Assembly (NCBI RefSeq): GCF_020529025.1
Contig: NZ_JACNMM010000002.1
Location: 186,001 to 250,000, forward strand
Direction of reading: 5' to 3'
DNA length: 64,000 nucleotides
DNA from: Oceaniglobus trochenteri
Lineage (GTDB): Bacteria; Pseudomonadota; Alphaproteobacteria; Rhodobacterales; Rhodobacteraceae
Shown here: piece by piece, positions 47,271 to 56,785 of the stretch
Numbering within the stretch: position 1 is the stretch's first letter
Layout: each line of letters opens with the position of its first letter
Made by a program: the position numbers and the translations under genes
The notes under the pieces: model-generated
Databases searched by the model: none
Told to the model about the DNA's origin: nothing
What the model saw: only the letters and a program-made list of their open reading frames with translations

Positions 47271-48294
47271 CCATGCCCACAGCCACACGCCGACGCGGAT
47301 GCCCAACCTTCGCAACGCCTGGACGGCAAGCCTTGCCATTCTCGTTGGGCTGGCGATATTCGATTTCCCCGCGGCCTGGCCAACGGCGACATTCGCGGCG
47401 CAGTCCCTTCTGCACACCGCGCCCTTCATCCTTTTCGCGGTCTTCGCCGTCGCCTACCTGAAGGCCAGCGGCGCCGAGAACCTGCTGGCCCGCGCCTTCG
47501 AGGGGCGGCAGGGCCGGATGATCGTGCTGGCCGCGCTTCTGGGCGGGTTGGCCCCCTTCTGCAGTTGCGAGGTCATTCCCTTCATCGCCGCCCTTCTGGC
47601 AGTGGGCGCACCCCTGAGCGCGGTCATGGCCTTCTGGCTGGCCTCGCCGCTGATGGACCCGGCGATGTTTGCCATCACCGCCGGCACCCTGGGGTTCGAT
47701 TTTGCCCTGGCGAAAACCGTCGCGGCGGTGTCACTGGGGCTTCTGGGGGGCGTGACGGTGATGATCTTTGCCAATACGCCGGTCTTCACCGACCCGCTGC
47801 GCCCGCAGCCTGCGCGCAAAAGCTGCTGTGGCAGCGCCAAACCCTTCTCGGGCAAGGCAGAATGGGCCTTCTGGCGCAGCGCCCCCCGACGCGAGACCTT
47901 CCGAGACACCGCGCTCGACAATGCCCTTTTCCTCACCAAGTGGCTGTTCCTGGCCTATCTTTTCGAGGCGCTTATGCTGCGCTATGTGCCCTCCGACTGG
48001 ATCGGGTCAGTGCTGGGCGGTGACGGGATCGGGCCGATCTTCCTTGGCGCACTGGTGGGCGGGCCGGCCTATCTGAACGGCTATGCCGCCGTGCCGCTGG
48101 TCGATGCCCTGCTTGATCAGGGCATGGCGAGCGGCGCCGCGATGTCCTTCATGCTGGCCGGCGGTGTCAGTTGCATTCCCGCCGCCATCGCCGTCTGGGC
48201 GCTGGTCCGGCCGCGGATCTTTGCCGCCTATGTGGGCATCGCCATGGTGGGGGCCGTCCTGGCGGGGCTGGGCTGGGCCGCCGTCGCCTCCTAG
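47263..48294 (+). CDS. Permease of the ArsP (DUF318) family
   Basis: 343 residues, eight or so membrane segments. APFCSCEVIPFIAALL is the conserved cysteine motif of this permease family and LAGGVSCIPAA its second half. Family members export organoarsenicals or other metals. N-terminal HAHSHTP is His-rich; a CCG pair lies in the cytoplasmic loop. Substrate follows that of the ArsR partner, not determined. Confidence 0.85.
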   Translation: MSDHAHSHTPTRMPNLRNAWTASLAILVGLAIFDFPAAWPTATFAAQSLLHTAPFILFAVFAVAYLKASGAENLLARAFEGRQGRMIVLAALLGGLAPFCSCEVIPFIAALLAVGAPLSAVMAFWLASPLMDPAMFAITAGTLGFDFALAKTVAAVSLGLLGGVTVMIFANTPVFTDPLRPQPARKSCCGSAKPFSGKAEWAFWRSAPRRETFRDTALDNALFLTKWLFLAYLFEALMLRYVPSDWIGSVLGGDGIGPIFLGALVGGPAYLNGYAAVPLVDALLDQGMASGAAMSFMLAGGVSCIPAAIAVWALVRPRIFAAYVGIAMVGAVLAGLGWAAVAS

Positions 48295-48319
48295 GCGCCG
48301 CCTGCCCCACAGGTTTGTC

Positions 48320-48369
48320 TTTTTCGCGGGTGCAAGAACAGTTGCCCCCCGGGGAACGATGATTTACCC
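48320..48369 (+). promoter_or_regulatory. Structured leader before nhaA
   Basis: GGGTGCAA/TTGCCCCC hairpin followed by CGGGGAACGATGATTTACCC. Could be a nhaA-linked riboswitch or a simple leader; identity not confirmed by sequence alone. Confidence 0.35.
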
Positions 48370-48402
48370 ATGAAAGCCAATTCGCTGAGGGATCGGGAAC
48401 CT

Positions 48403-49704
48403 ATGTATCGTGTCTGGAATTTCGTCACCAACTATTCACTGCTGCTGATCTTCGGCGCGTTGATCGCGCTGATATGGGCCAATATCGACGCACATTCCTA
48501 TCACCACGTGGTGGAATATCCGATCTGGTTCAACGATCTGGTCGGCACCGACGCCGGGAAATGGATGTCCAAGTACGGCGAGGACTTCCACATCGACGCC
48601 ATTGGCGATGTGTCCCGCGTTCTGACCTTTCACTATCTCGTGAACGACGTGCTGATGGCCTTCTTCTTTGCCATCGCCGCGAAAGAGGTCTGGGAGGCCG
48701 TGATCCTGGAAAACGGATCGCTGCGCGGCAAGAAGGCCGCAACCCCGCTGGTTGCCACCCTGGGCGGCATGGTGGGGCCCATCGCCGTTTACCTGGGCAT
48801 GGCCTATTTCGTCTTCGGTTCCGAAACCTATGACGCCGTGGCGCGGGGCTGGGCCATTCCCACCGCCACCGACATCGCCTTTTCCTACCTGGTCGGGCGG
48901 ATCGTCTTCGGCGCGGGCCACCCTGCGGTGCGCTTCCTGCTGCTGCTGGCCATCGCCGACGATGCGGCCGGGCTGATCATTCTGGCGATCTTCTATCCCT
49001 CGGGCGAACTGGCCCCTGCGATGCTTCTCGTCTCGCTGGCGGCGGCCATCGCGGTGTTCTTCCTGTTCAACTGGTTGCCGCGCAAGATGGATGCCGGCGA
49101 TCAGCTGCGCCCGCGCTCGACCTGGGTGCGTGAAAAGCTGTCGTTCTGGCCCTACCTTGTGGCCGGTGCCATCAGCTGGTGGGCGTTTCAGGAAAGCGGG
49201 CTGCACCCCGCCCTTGGCCTTCTGCCCATCGTGCCCACCCTGCCCCACGCCGACCGTGCCTTCGGGATCTTCAGCGAGGCCGAGCAGTATCTGACCGACC
49301 TTCTGAACCACACCGAACACCTGCTGAAGCACCCGGTCGAGGTGATCCTGTTCTTCTTCGGCCTGCTGAACGCGGGGGTCGAGTTCAACTCGATCGGCGC
49401 GCCGACATGGCTGGTGCTGGCCGGCCTGTTGATCGGCAAGCCCTTCGGCATCCTGCTGTTCGGCTGGCTGGCGGCGGGGCCAATGAAGCTGGGCCTGCCG
49501 GTGGGCATGCGGATCATCGACCTGTTCGTGATCGGCTGTGTTGCCGCCATCGGCTTTACCGTGTCGCTTTTCGTTGCCTCGGTCGCCTTCCCCGGTGGCG
49601 CGGTGCAGGACGCGGCCAAGATGGGCGCCCTGTTCAGCTTTGGCGCGGCGCTGGTTTCGATCATCGCGGGCAAATTGACGCGGGTTCAGAAACAGGAAGA
49701 CTGA
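48403..49704 (+). CDS. nhaA: Na+/H+ antiporter NhaA
   Basis: 433 residues from this ATG, about twelve membrane segments. PTATDIAFSYL and AIADDAAGLI carry the paired aspartates that bind Na+. Start: MYRVWNFVTNYSLLLIFG begins like homologues and GGGAAC stands just upstream; an in-frame ATG at 48370 would add 11 residues but has no ribosome site. Expels sodium using the proton gradient. Confidence 0.93.
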   Translation: MYRVWNFVTNYSLLLIFGALIALIWANIDAHSYHHVVEYPIWFNDLVGTDAGKWMSKYGEDFHIDAIGDVSRVLTFHYLVNDVLMAFFFAIAAKEVWEAVILENGSLRGKKAATPLVATLGGMVGPIAVYLGMAYFVFGSETYDAVARGWAIPTATDIAFSYLVGRIVFGAGHPAVRFLLLLAIADDAAGLIILAIFYPSGELAPAMLLVSLAAAIAVFFLFNWLPRKMDAGDQLRPRSTWVREKLSFWPYLVAGAISWWAFQESGLHPALGLLPIVPTLPHADRAFGIFSEAEQYLTDLLNHTEHLLKHPVEVILFFFGLLNAGVEFNSIGAPTWLVLAGLLIGKPFGILLFGWLAAGPMKLGLPVGMRIIDLFVIGCVAAIGFTVSLFVASVAFPGGAVQDAAKMGALFSFGAALVSIIAGKLTRVQKQED

Positions 49705-49891
49705 TAACAGTCTGAAACGCCCCGGCCTTTGATGGATTGGAGACAATTTTCATTGGCCGGGGTGGCCGCCTCGCGGCAAGACACTGGGCCGATGGGCCGA
49801 ACCGACATATTGTGGCCAAATTGACGGAATACGCTTGGTGTTAACCGCAGTAAGATAGCTGTGGGCAAACAGAGCAGGCGCCGGGGCGCAG

Positions 49892-50551
49892 ATGATCGAA
49901 TTTGAGAATGTCTCCAAGTCGTTCTGGACAGGATCGCACCACAAGGTGATCCTGAACCGGGCCAGCTTTCGCGTGGAGGTTGGCAATTCTCTGGGAATCC
50001 TCGCCCCCAATGGCACCGGCAAGACAACGCTGATCAACATGATGGCCGGGCTGGAAAAGCCCGATGAAGGCCAGATCAAGCGCACCAGCCGCATCTCGTT
50101 TCCGCTGGGGTTCATGGGCGGTGTCATCAACAAGCTTTCGGGCACCGAGAACGCCCGCTTCATTGCCAAGCTCTACGGGATCGACCCCGACTATCTTGAG
50201 GCATTCTGCCGCTGGCTGTGCGGGCTGGGTGAATATTTCGACATGCCCGTGGGCACCTATTCGGCGGGCATGCGGTCCCGCCTGTCCTTCGCGCTTTTGC
50301 TGGCGCTGGAATTCGATATCTACCTGATCGACGAAGGCATGCCCTCCACCACGGATGTCGAGTTCAACCGCAAGGCCGGTTCGATCCTGCGCGAGCGACT
50401 TGAAAGCGCCACCATCGTGGTCGTGTCGCACCAGGCCGAAACGCTTGAGAAATTCTGTCGCTCGGCGGCTGTCCTGATGGATGGGCAGTTGCACATGTTC
50501 GACACACTGGAAGAGGCCAAGCAGCTTTATGACTACGAAACCCAAAGTTAG
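49892..50551 (+). CDS. Capsule-export ABC transporter ATPase, KpsT-like
   Basis: 219 residues. Walker A LAPNGTGKTT, signature TYSAGMRSRLSFAL and Walker B IYLIDEGMP are the KpsT/Wzt type rather than a classical importer. Couples ATP to polysaccharide export. The cognate permease (KpsM) is not in the window. Overlaps the next gene by 23 bases. Confidence 0.9.
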   Translation: MIEFENVSKSFWTGSHHKVILNRASFRVEVGNSLGILAPNGTGKTTLINMMAGLEKPDEGQIKRTSRISFPLGFMGGVINKLSGTENARFIAKLYGIDPDYLEAFCRWLCGLGEYFDMPVGTYSAGMRSRLSFALLLALEFDIYLIDEGMPSTTDVEFNRKAGSILRERLESATIVVVSHQAETLEKFCRSAAVLMDGQLHMFDTLEEAKQLYDYETQS

Positions 50552-52211
50552 AAAGTTCCGCATCCGCCGTTCCAGCCCCCTGGCGACCAGCCCGGAGCAG
50601 GTGGACGATGCCGTGCAAACGGACCGCGGCGAAACGCCTCCGAACGAACCCGCGCGCCCGGAAAAACCCGCCGCACCGCAAAAGGCCGAAGCACCGTCCG
50701 CCGCGCCGCAACCATCGGCGTTTCAGGATGCCAATGTCTCCTCCTCCGACGAAGTGGCCGCCGAGGATGACATGGCCGCCCTGCGCCGCGAGGGGCTGAC
50801 CGGGCGCCAGTTGCGCATGGCGCGCCGGCTGGCCCAGAAGCACGGCCTTGCCCCGACCTCCGATTTCGACGCGGTGCGCCTGTTGCGGGCGCGCGGCATC
50901 GACCCCTTCGAACGGGCCAACATGCTGGAACTGGTGGTGCCCGAACAGGGGTCGGGCCAGCCACGGGAATCGCGCGTGCAACTGCCCCAGACCCGCGCGC
51001 CCGATTCGCTGCCTTCGACCGAACTGGGCAATCCGGGCCAGCCCCGCCCCGACCCCCGCGCCGCACGCGCGCGCGAGATTCAGCTGATCCAGCGCGACAT
51101 CGCCCGCCGCCGCCGCCGCAAGTCGCTGCTTCTGATGTCGCGGCTGGCCTTCCTGGTGGGGCTGCCGACGCTGATCGCGGGCTATTACTTCTACGTCATC
51201 GCCACGCCCATGTACGCCACCAAGTCCGAGTTCGTGATCCAGCAGGCCGACGCGGCCGCCCCCGGTTCGCTGGGCGGGCTGTTTTCCGGCACCGGTTTCG
51301 CCACCAGCCAGGATTCCATCGCCGTGCAAAGCTATCTGCAATCGCGCGACGCGATGCTGCGGCTGGACGCGGATGAGGGGTTCAAGGCGCATTTCTCGGA
51401 CCCGTCCATCGACGCCATCCAGCGGCTGCCCGAAAACCCGACGAACGAACAGGCCTACAAGGTCTTCAGCAAGAACGTCGAGATCGGCTATGACCCCTCG
51501 GAGGGCATCGTCAAGATGGAGGTGGTGGCCGCCAGCCCCGAGGTCAGCGCCGAGTGGTCGAACCGCCTGATCGAATATGCCGAAGAACAGGTGGACAACC
51601 TGACCCAGCGCCTGCGCGCCGACCAGATGCAGGGCGCCATGGACAGCTTCGAGGATGCCGAGGCCAAGATGATGGCGGCGCAAAGCCGGGTCCTGGAATT
51701 GCAGGAAAAGCTGGGGGTCCTGGACCCGACCGCGGAAACCGGCGGCGTGATGACCCAGATCACCACCTTCGAGGTGCAGCTTCAGGAAAAGCGGCTGCAA
51801 CTGCAACAGTTGCTGGACAACCGCCGCCCCAACCAGGCCCGCGTCGATGGTGTGCGCGGCGATATCTCGCGGCTGGAAACGCTGATCGCCTCGCTGCGCG
51901 GTCAACTGACCGATGGCGGGGGCAGCGCAAGTTCGCTGGCCCAGATCAGCGGCCAGTTGCGCATGGCCGAGGTCGATCTTCAGACCCGCACCCTGCTGAT
52001 GCAGCAGGCGCTGCAACAACTGGAAACCGCCCGGATCGAGGCGAACCGCCAGACCCGCTATCTCTCGATGGGTGTCACCCCCGTCCCCCCGGACGAGGCG
52101 ACCTATCCCCGCGCCTTCGAGAACACGCTGCTGGCCTTCCTGATCTTCTCGGGGCTTTACCTGATGATCTCGCTCACCTCCTCGATCCTGCGCGAACAGG
52201 TTTCCGCCTGA
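50529..52211 (+). CDS. Capsule polysaccharide export inner-membrane protein, KpsE-like
   Basis: 560 residues, longer than the usual ~380. A ~190-residue Pro/Ala-rich, probably disordered N-terminus precedes a basic patch and TM1 (LAFLVGLPTLIAGYYFYVI), a periplasmic coiled-coil region (about 365-515) and TM2 near the C-terminus. PCP/Wzz-like; bridges the ABC exporter to the outer membrane. Confidence 0.88.
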   Translation: MTTKPKVRKFRIRRSSPLATSPEQVDDAVQTDRGETPPNEPARPEKPAAPQKAEAPSAAPQPSAFQDANVSSSDEVAAEDDMAALRREGLTGRQLRMARRLAQKHGLAPTSDFDAVRLLRARGIDPFERANMLELVVPEQGSGQPRESRVQLPQTRAPDSLPSTELGNPGQPRPDPRAARAREIQLIQRDIARRRRRKSLLLMSRLAFLVGLPTLIAGYYFYVIATPMYATKSEFVIQQADAAAPGSLGGLFSGTGFATSQDSIAVQSYLQSRDAMLRLDADEGFKAHFSDPSIDAIQRLPENPTNEQAYKVFSKNVEIGYDPSEGIVKMEVVAASPEVSAEWSNRLIEYAEEQVDNLTQRLRADQMQGAMDSFEDAEAKMMAAQSRVLELQEKLGVLDPTAETGGVMTQITTFEVQLQEKRLQLQQLLDNRRPNQARVDGVRGDISRLETLIASLRGQLTDGGGSASSLAQISGQLRMAEVDLQTRTLLMQQALQQLETARIEANRQTRYLSMGVTPVPPDEATYPRAFENTLLAFLIFSGLYLMISLTSSILREQVSA

Positions 52212-52286
52212 TCCATGGGCGGATCGGGCTTTTCCTGATCCCCCCGGCGCACTACGCTGGGGCCAATAGCCACGGATGGTGTGATC

Positions 52287-53663
52287 ATGAAGCCCTTGTT
52301 CCTGTTGTTGCGTGCCGTCCTTGTGGCCTTTGCGCTTGTCTCCACGATGCCGGCGCTGGCCCAGACCGCCGACGACGACGCCGAAACCAGCCGCGATCTG
52401 GCCAGCGTCGAATCGGCCATCGAAACCGACGCCCGCATCACCGAACGCATCCGCAACATCCTGATCGAGCTTGAGGGCTATGAAGGCGTCACCGTGGCTG
52501 TCCGCTCGGGCATCGTTACCCTGTCGGGCGAGGTGCTGGACGAAGCCGCCCTCACCCGGCTGGAAGAGCTGGTGAACCGCATCGACGGCGTGATCACCAT
52601 CCAGAACGAGGTGACGGAAACCACCGACCTGTCCAAGCGGCTGAACCCGGCCATCGAACGCATGCAATCGCGCGTTCACCAGGCGGTGGCCTTCCTTCCC
52701 CTTGTCGCCGTCGCCCTGACGGCGGCCGCGCTGATCTGGTTCATCGGGCTGCGCATCGCCCGCCTGCGCCAGCCCTGGGAAAGGCTCGCCCCCAATGCCT
52801 TCATCGCCGATATCTATCGCCAGATCATCCTCTTGGTGTTCATCGTCGCCGGCGTGGTCATTGCGCTGGACATCCTGAACGCCACCGCGCTACTGGGCAC
52901 GATCCTGGGGGCCGCCGGTATCATCGGCCTGGCCATCGGTTTCGCCGTGCGCGACACGGTCGAGAATTTCATCGCCTCGATCATGCTGTCGATCCGCCAG
53001 CCGTTCCAGCCGAACGATGCAGTCGAAATCAACGGCGACGAGGGCAAGGTGATCCGCCTGACCAGCCGCGCGACGATCCTGCTCAGCTTTGACGGCAACC
53101 ACATCCGCATCCCGAATTCGACCGTCTTCAAAAGCCGCATCGTCAACTATTCGCGCAACAGCGAGCGGCGCTTCCAGTTTGAAATCGGGGTCGAGGCCGA
53201 CAGCGACCTGGCCGCCGTGCGCAGCCTGATCGAGGACACGGTCAGCGCCATGCCCTTCACGCTGGACGCGCCGGGCACCTCGGTCTGGATCAAGGACATC
53301 ACCGACAGCGGCGTGGTCTTCACCGTCACCGGCTGGATCGACCAAGGGACGACATCGCTCTTGCGGGCGCGGGGCGAAACCCTGCGCCTTGTCATGCTGG
53401 CGATCGAGGCCGCCGGATTCGCGATTCCCGACACCACCTATCGCATCCGCATGGAAGGCCCCGCGACGGCCCTGGTTTCGGAAACCCCCGAGGACGAGCC
53501 CCCTGCCCGCCCCGCCGCAAAACCCGCCCCGATGCCCGAACCGACGAAGGACGTGATCGGCGTCGATACCCAGGACGATCAGGCCCTGGAAAAGATGATC
53601 GCGCAGGAACGCAGCGACGAAACCAACCCCGATCTGCTGCGCCGGAACGCCCCGACGGAATAA
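52287..53663 (+). CDS. Mechanosensitive channel (MscS family) with BON domain
   Basis: 458 residues: signal peptide (to PALAQ), a periplasmic BON-like domain (about 50-120), three membrane segments and an MscS beta domain (IGFAVRDTVENFIASIMLSIRQPF, PNSTVFKSRIVNYSRN). The C-terminal ~60 residues are Pro-rich. GTG at 52281 is also in frame. Confidence 0.9.
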   Translation: MKPLFLLLRAVLVAFALVSTMPALAQTADDDAETSRDLASVESAIETDARITERIRNILIELEGYEGVTVAVRSGIVTLSGEVLDEAALTRLEELVNRIDGVITIQNEVTETTDLSKRLNPAIERMQSRVHQAVAFLPLVAVALTAAALIWFIGLRIARLRQPWERLAPNAFIADIYRQIILLVFIVAGVVIALDILNATALLGTILGAAGIIGLAIGFAVRDTVENFIASIMLSIRQPFQPNDAVEINGDEGKVIRLTSRATILLSFDGNHIRIPNSTVFKSRIVNYSRNSERRFQFEIGVEADSDLAAVRSLIEDTVSAMPFTLDAPGTSVWIKDITDSGVVFTVTGWIDQGTTSLLRARGETLRLVMLAIEAAGFAIPDTTYRIRMEGPATALVSETPEDEPPARPAAKPAPMPEPTKDVIGVDTQDDQALEKMIAQERSDETNPDLLRRNAPTE

Positions 53664-53669
53664 CCCGAG

Positions 53670-53697
53670 AAAACCACCGGTTCGCGGTTTTTTTGCC
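53670..53697 (+). terminator. Terminator after MscS gene
   Basis: AAACC / GGTTT stem with a run of seven T, directly after the stop. Stem is short, so strength is uncertain. Confidence 0.5.
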
Positions 53698-53738
53698 CTT
53701 GCACAGCCCGCCCCCCCTCGGTAGAACCCGCCCCAAGT

Positions 53739-53813
53739 TGGGGTGTAGCCAAGCGGTAAGGCATCGGTTTTTGGTACCGTGTATCGTAGGTTCGAATCCT
53801 ACCACCCCAGCCA
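53739..53813 (+). tRNA. tRNA-Gln (anticodon TTG)
   Basis: 75 bases with encoded CCA. Acceptor TGGGGTG/CACCCCA, loop TTTTGGT with anticodon TTG, T-arm GGTTCGAATCC. A run of T follows. Confidence 0.95.
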
Positions 53814-54077
53814 TTTTTCCGGAATTGCAATGCCTGCCGAGGACTGGAACCTAGTCGGTTCAACCTGACATCTGGCGACAATCCAGACGCCCTGTCTTGC
53901 TCAGTCCTTCTGCCGTCACTGACATTCACCGGCGCGGGTATTGCCAACCGGTATTCGGCCGACCTGCTCTTCCGCCACCACCGCATCATCGACGTCTGCA
54001 ATCGCCCCTTCGCCCTGAAGGCAGGAACAGCATGTCATCGGGCCCGTGGGGCAAGGTGCCACAGGCGATCGCGGCCA

Positions 54078-55130
54078 TCAGTCCTGCCCTTCGCCGGGCA
54101 TCCGAATCTGCAGCTTGATGTCGGCGGGGCGGCCCTCGGCGGCGCGTTCGAAGGCTTCGATGCCGCGTTCGAACGGGAAGGTCTCGGAGATCAGCGGGGT
54201 AAGATCGACCTTGCCCGAGGAGATGAGTTCCAGCGCCCGGTCGAACACATTGGCATAGCGGAACACGGTTTCGATCCTGAGTTCACGGGCACAGGCGGCA
54301 CTGACGTCAAAGGGCACCGGCTCGGGCGGCAGGCCCACCAGCACGACACAGCCGCCGGGGCGTGCCGCGCGGATCGCATCGCCATAGACGCGGGGGTTGC
54401 CCGAGCATTCGAACACAATGTCGGCGCCCCAACCGGCGGTTTTCGCCATCACGGTATCGACAAGCGCGTGTTGCGCCACGTTGACGCCCGTTATCCCGTC
54501 ATAGCCTTCGGCGATGGCCAGTTTCTCGGCGCTGATGTCCGAGATGATGACCCGCGCGCAGCCCCCCGCAAGGGCCGCCAGCGCCACCATGACGCCGATG
54601 GGGCCTGCCCCGGTGACAACGGCCACGTCACCCGGTACGATGCGGGCGCGCGTGGCGGCCTGCATCCCGATGGCGAAGGGCTCGACCATCGCGCCCTCGG
54701 CAAAGCTGACGTTGTCGGCCAGCCTGTAGGTGAAGGCGGCCGGGTGAACGACCGAAGGCGTCAGGATGCCGTGGTCGGGCGGCGTGGCCCAGAAGGTGAC
54801 CTTCGGGTCGACGTTGTAGATGCCCAGCTTGGTTGCGCGCGACGACATGTCGGGCACCCCAGGCTCCATGCAGACCCGGTCACCCACCTGCAGGCCCGTG
54901 ACGCCCCCGCCCACTTCGGTGACGGTGCCGGCCCCTTCGTGGCCCAGGACCATCGGCGCATTGACCACGAAATCGCCGATCCGCCCGTGGGTATAGTAAT
55001 GCACGTCACTGCCGCAGACGCCGACCGTATGCAGCGCGATCCGCACATCCTGTGGACCCAGCTGGTCGGGCAGCTCGATCTCGCGGATCGACAGTTCGCC
55101 TTTGCGCTCCAGAACAAGGGACTTGGCCAT
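54078..55130 (-). CDS. Zinc-dependent alcohol dehydrogenase, xylitol dehydrogenase (D-xylulose reductase) type
   Basis: 350 residues, medium-chain dehydrogenase. Catalytic zinc ligands in [15 protein letters not shown] and [17 protein letters not shown] is the NAD loop. The segment [20 protein letters not shown] is typical of the sorbitol/xylitol group. Start at 55130 has GAGGTGG upstream. A perfect 8-base hairpin (55153-55175) lies in its leader. No sugar-transport partners nearby. Confidence 0.85.
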   Translation of the reverse strand: MAKSLVLERKGELSIREIELPDQLGPQDVRIALHTVGVCGSDVHYYTHGRIGDFVVNAPMVLGHEGAGTVTEVGGGVTGLQVGDRVCMEPGVPDMSSRATKLGIYNVDPKVTFWATPPDHGILTPSVVHPAAFTYRLADNVSFAEGAMVEPFAIGMQAATRARIVPGDVAVVTGAGPIGVMVALAALAGGCARVIISDISAEKLAIAEGYDGITGVNVAQHALVDTVMAKTAGWGADIVFECSGNPRVYGDAIRAARPGGCVVLVGLPPEPVPFDVSAACARELRIETVFRYANVFDRALELISSGKVDLTPLISETFPFERGIEAFERAAEGRPADIKLQIRMPGEGQD

Positions 55131-55781
55131 AACGTCCACCTCTCAACCTGCTCCCCGGTCATGGCACGACCGGGGATACCGCTCCGCGACTTTAGCAGGT
55201 TGCGGCGCCACGCATAGACGGTTGGGCGTGATCGCCCCCCCCTTCCCCGGTGACCTTGCCAGCGGCAACGCGCATTGAAATGACGCCACACTGCGCCGGG
55301 GCGAAACACCCTCTGCGGTGACGCGTGGGAAGGGTTGCCGAACCTGTCCAAATGTCCGAACCCGACCACACCCGTTGAATCGACAGCAGGAGGAGCAACC
55401 GCTTCATCGTTCTTGATTTCCGCTCCGGCTTTGACACCAACTCAGGCTTTCGCAAGTTGGGTATGTTAGGATGGCCCCAAGGCAATGCGGCGCTGGCATG
55501 CCGGGGGGGGGCGGACCGGCTCGGAACCGGCAGCGCCGAAACAGGAACGACAGACCGCCGGAACATGTGATCGGCGCGGCCCCGGCAGCCGTGCCTCATT
55601 GCGGAAAAACAACCCCGGGTGTAGTAATGTGTGGATATCATCAACCATAGCAGGCATAAGCCGAGCCTCAGCCGCACTGCCCGCAGACCATTGAAGACCA
55701 AGGAAATTGTTTCCAACACCCCCTGACGAATTAGCGCACATGGGCAAGGTTGGTACCCTAAGCAGGATTTTCGAGAAGCAT
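55131..55781. other. Gene-poor intergenic region before the signalling cluster
   Basis: About 650 bases. Holds the CCCCGGTC/GACCGGGG palindrome (55153-55175) in the leader of the dehydrogenase gene. Frames of 60-200 codons on both strands lack coding character. Composition falls toward 55600-55780, where a promoter for the receiver-domain gene is likely. Confidence 0.5.
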
Positions 55782-56759
55782 ATGAAAATACTCGCCATCG
55801 ACGATGACTCATTTATTGTCGAACTTCTCACGATGATCTGTAACAGGATCGGGTTTTCCGACGTTCAGACCGGGCTGTCGGGCGAAGAGGCGCTTCGCAT
55901 GATCGGGGAGAGCGAGCAGGGCTTCGACTGCTTTCTTCTCGATATCAACATGCCCCAGATGGACGGGATCGAGCTATGCGCGCGAATCCGCGCATTGCCC
56001 GGCCATGAAAAGACCCCCATCATCATGCTGACCGCCATGACCGAGCGGCATTATATCGACCGGGCCTTCAAGGCCGGCGCGACGGACTACGCGACCAAGC
56101 CCATCGACATGATCGAGTTGCGCGCCCGCCTGCGCATGGCCGAAGAGGTTGTGACGGCCCGCAACCTGGCGGCCATTGCGCTGGCCGCCGAGGTGGAAGA
56201 CACCCAAGGCCCGCCGGTCGAAAAAAACTACGCGCTTGACGATCTGATCGAGGTCGGGGGCTTTGCCGATCTGATCGATTATGCCGCATTGGCCAATTAC
56301 CTGCTGCAACTGTCGCGTGCCGGCCTTGTCGGTTCGCAGGTTCTTGCCATCAGCATCGACCGGATCGACGAAATCTATGCCCGCGCCTCGCTTCGCGAGT
56401 TCACCCATGTCCTGACCGAAGTGGCCCGGGCGGTGAATACCTCGTTTGGTGAAGGCGGCTACATGATGGCCTATGCGGGCACCGGCACCTTCGTTCTGAT
56501 CTCGGGCAAGGCAACGCTGGAGCCTTCCATCGGGCTTGAGAACGAAATCCAGGGCCTTCTGGATGGCCGGCGCATCAGCTTTGACAACGGCGAGGCGATT
56601 GCGCCCGAAATATCCATCGGCAACCCCATCAGGCCAAACGCCAGCAAGACGCAGCGCATCCGCCGGACCTTCGACCGCGCCATCGCGCGCGCCCAGAACC
56701 GCGGGCAGAAAAAGGCCAGCGATGGCGCCCACCCGGCGGACAGGCTGGCCTCACGATAA
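55782..56759 (+). CDS. Response regulator with degenerate GGDEF-like C-terminal domain
   Basis: 325 residues. REC domain 1-125 with acid pocket DDD, phospho-Asp in LLDINMPQMDG and Lys in ATKPIDM. Residues ~150-320 follow the GGDEF order (AISIDRIDEIY, then AYAGTGTFVLIS in place of the GGDEF loop, SIGNPIRPNA, RAIARAQNRG) but the catalytic GGDEF residues are missing, so no cyclic-di-GMP synthesis is expected. Paralogue of 61789-62973. Convergent with the kinase gene. Confidence 0.8.
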   Translation: MKILAIDDDSFIVELLTMICNRIGFSDVQTGLSGEEALRMIGESEQGFDCFLLDINMPQMDGIELCARIRALPGHEKTPIIMLTAMTERHYIDRAFKAGATDYATKPIDMIELRARLRMAEEVVTARNLAAIALAAEVEDTQGPPVEKNYALDDLIEVGGFADLIDYAALANYLLQLSRAGLVGSQVLAISIDRIDEIYARASLREFTHVLTEVARAVNTSFGEGGYMMAYAGTGTFVLISGKATLEPSIGLENEIQGLLDGRRISFDNGEAIAPEISIGNPIRPNASKTQRIRRTFDRAIARAQNRGQKKASDGAHPADRLASR

Positions 56760-56785
56760 CATGGCAAAGGGCCGCCTGGTCGGGT

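Noticed and set aside
49720-49762. CCCCGGCC / GGCCGGGG inverted repeat after nhaA
   Set aside because: A 27-base loop and no T-tract; too weak to call a terminator or operator.
53392-53814. Frame containing VVGFEPTIHGTKNRC
   Set aside because: Another false translation across the tRNA-Gln and the end of the MscS gene.
53579-54001. Minus-strand frame containing GGRIRTYDTRYQKP
   Set aside because: This is the well-known spurious translation of the complement of tRNA-Gln; the tRNA explains the sequence.
55192-55404. Minus-strand frame starting MKRLLLLLSIQRVW
   Set aside because: Resembles a signal peptide at first, but the remainder has no coding character and there is no clear ribosome site.
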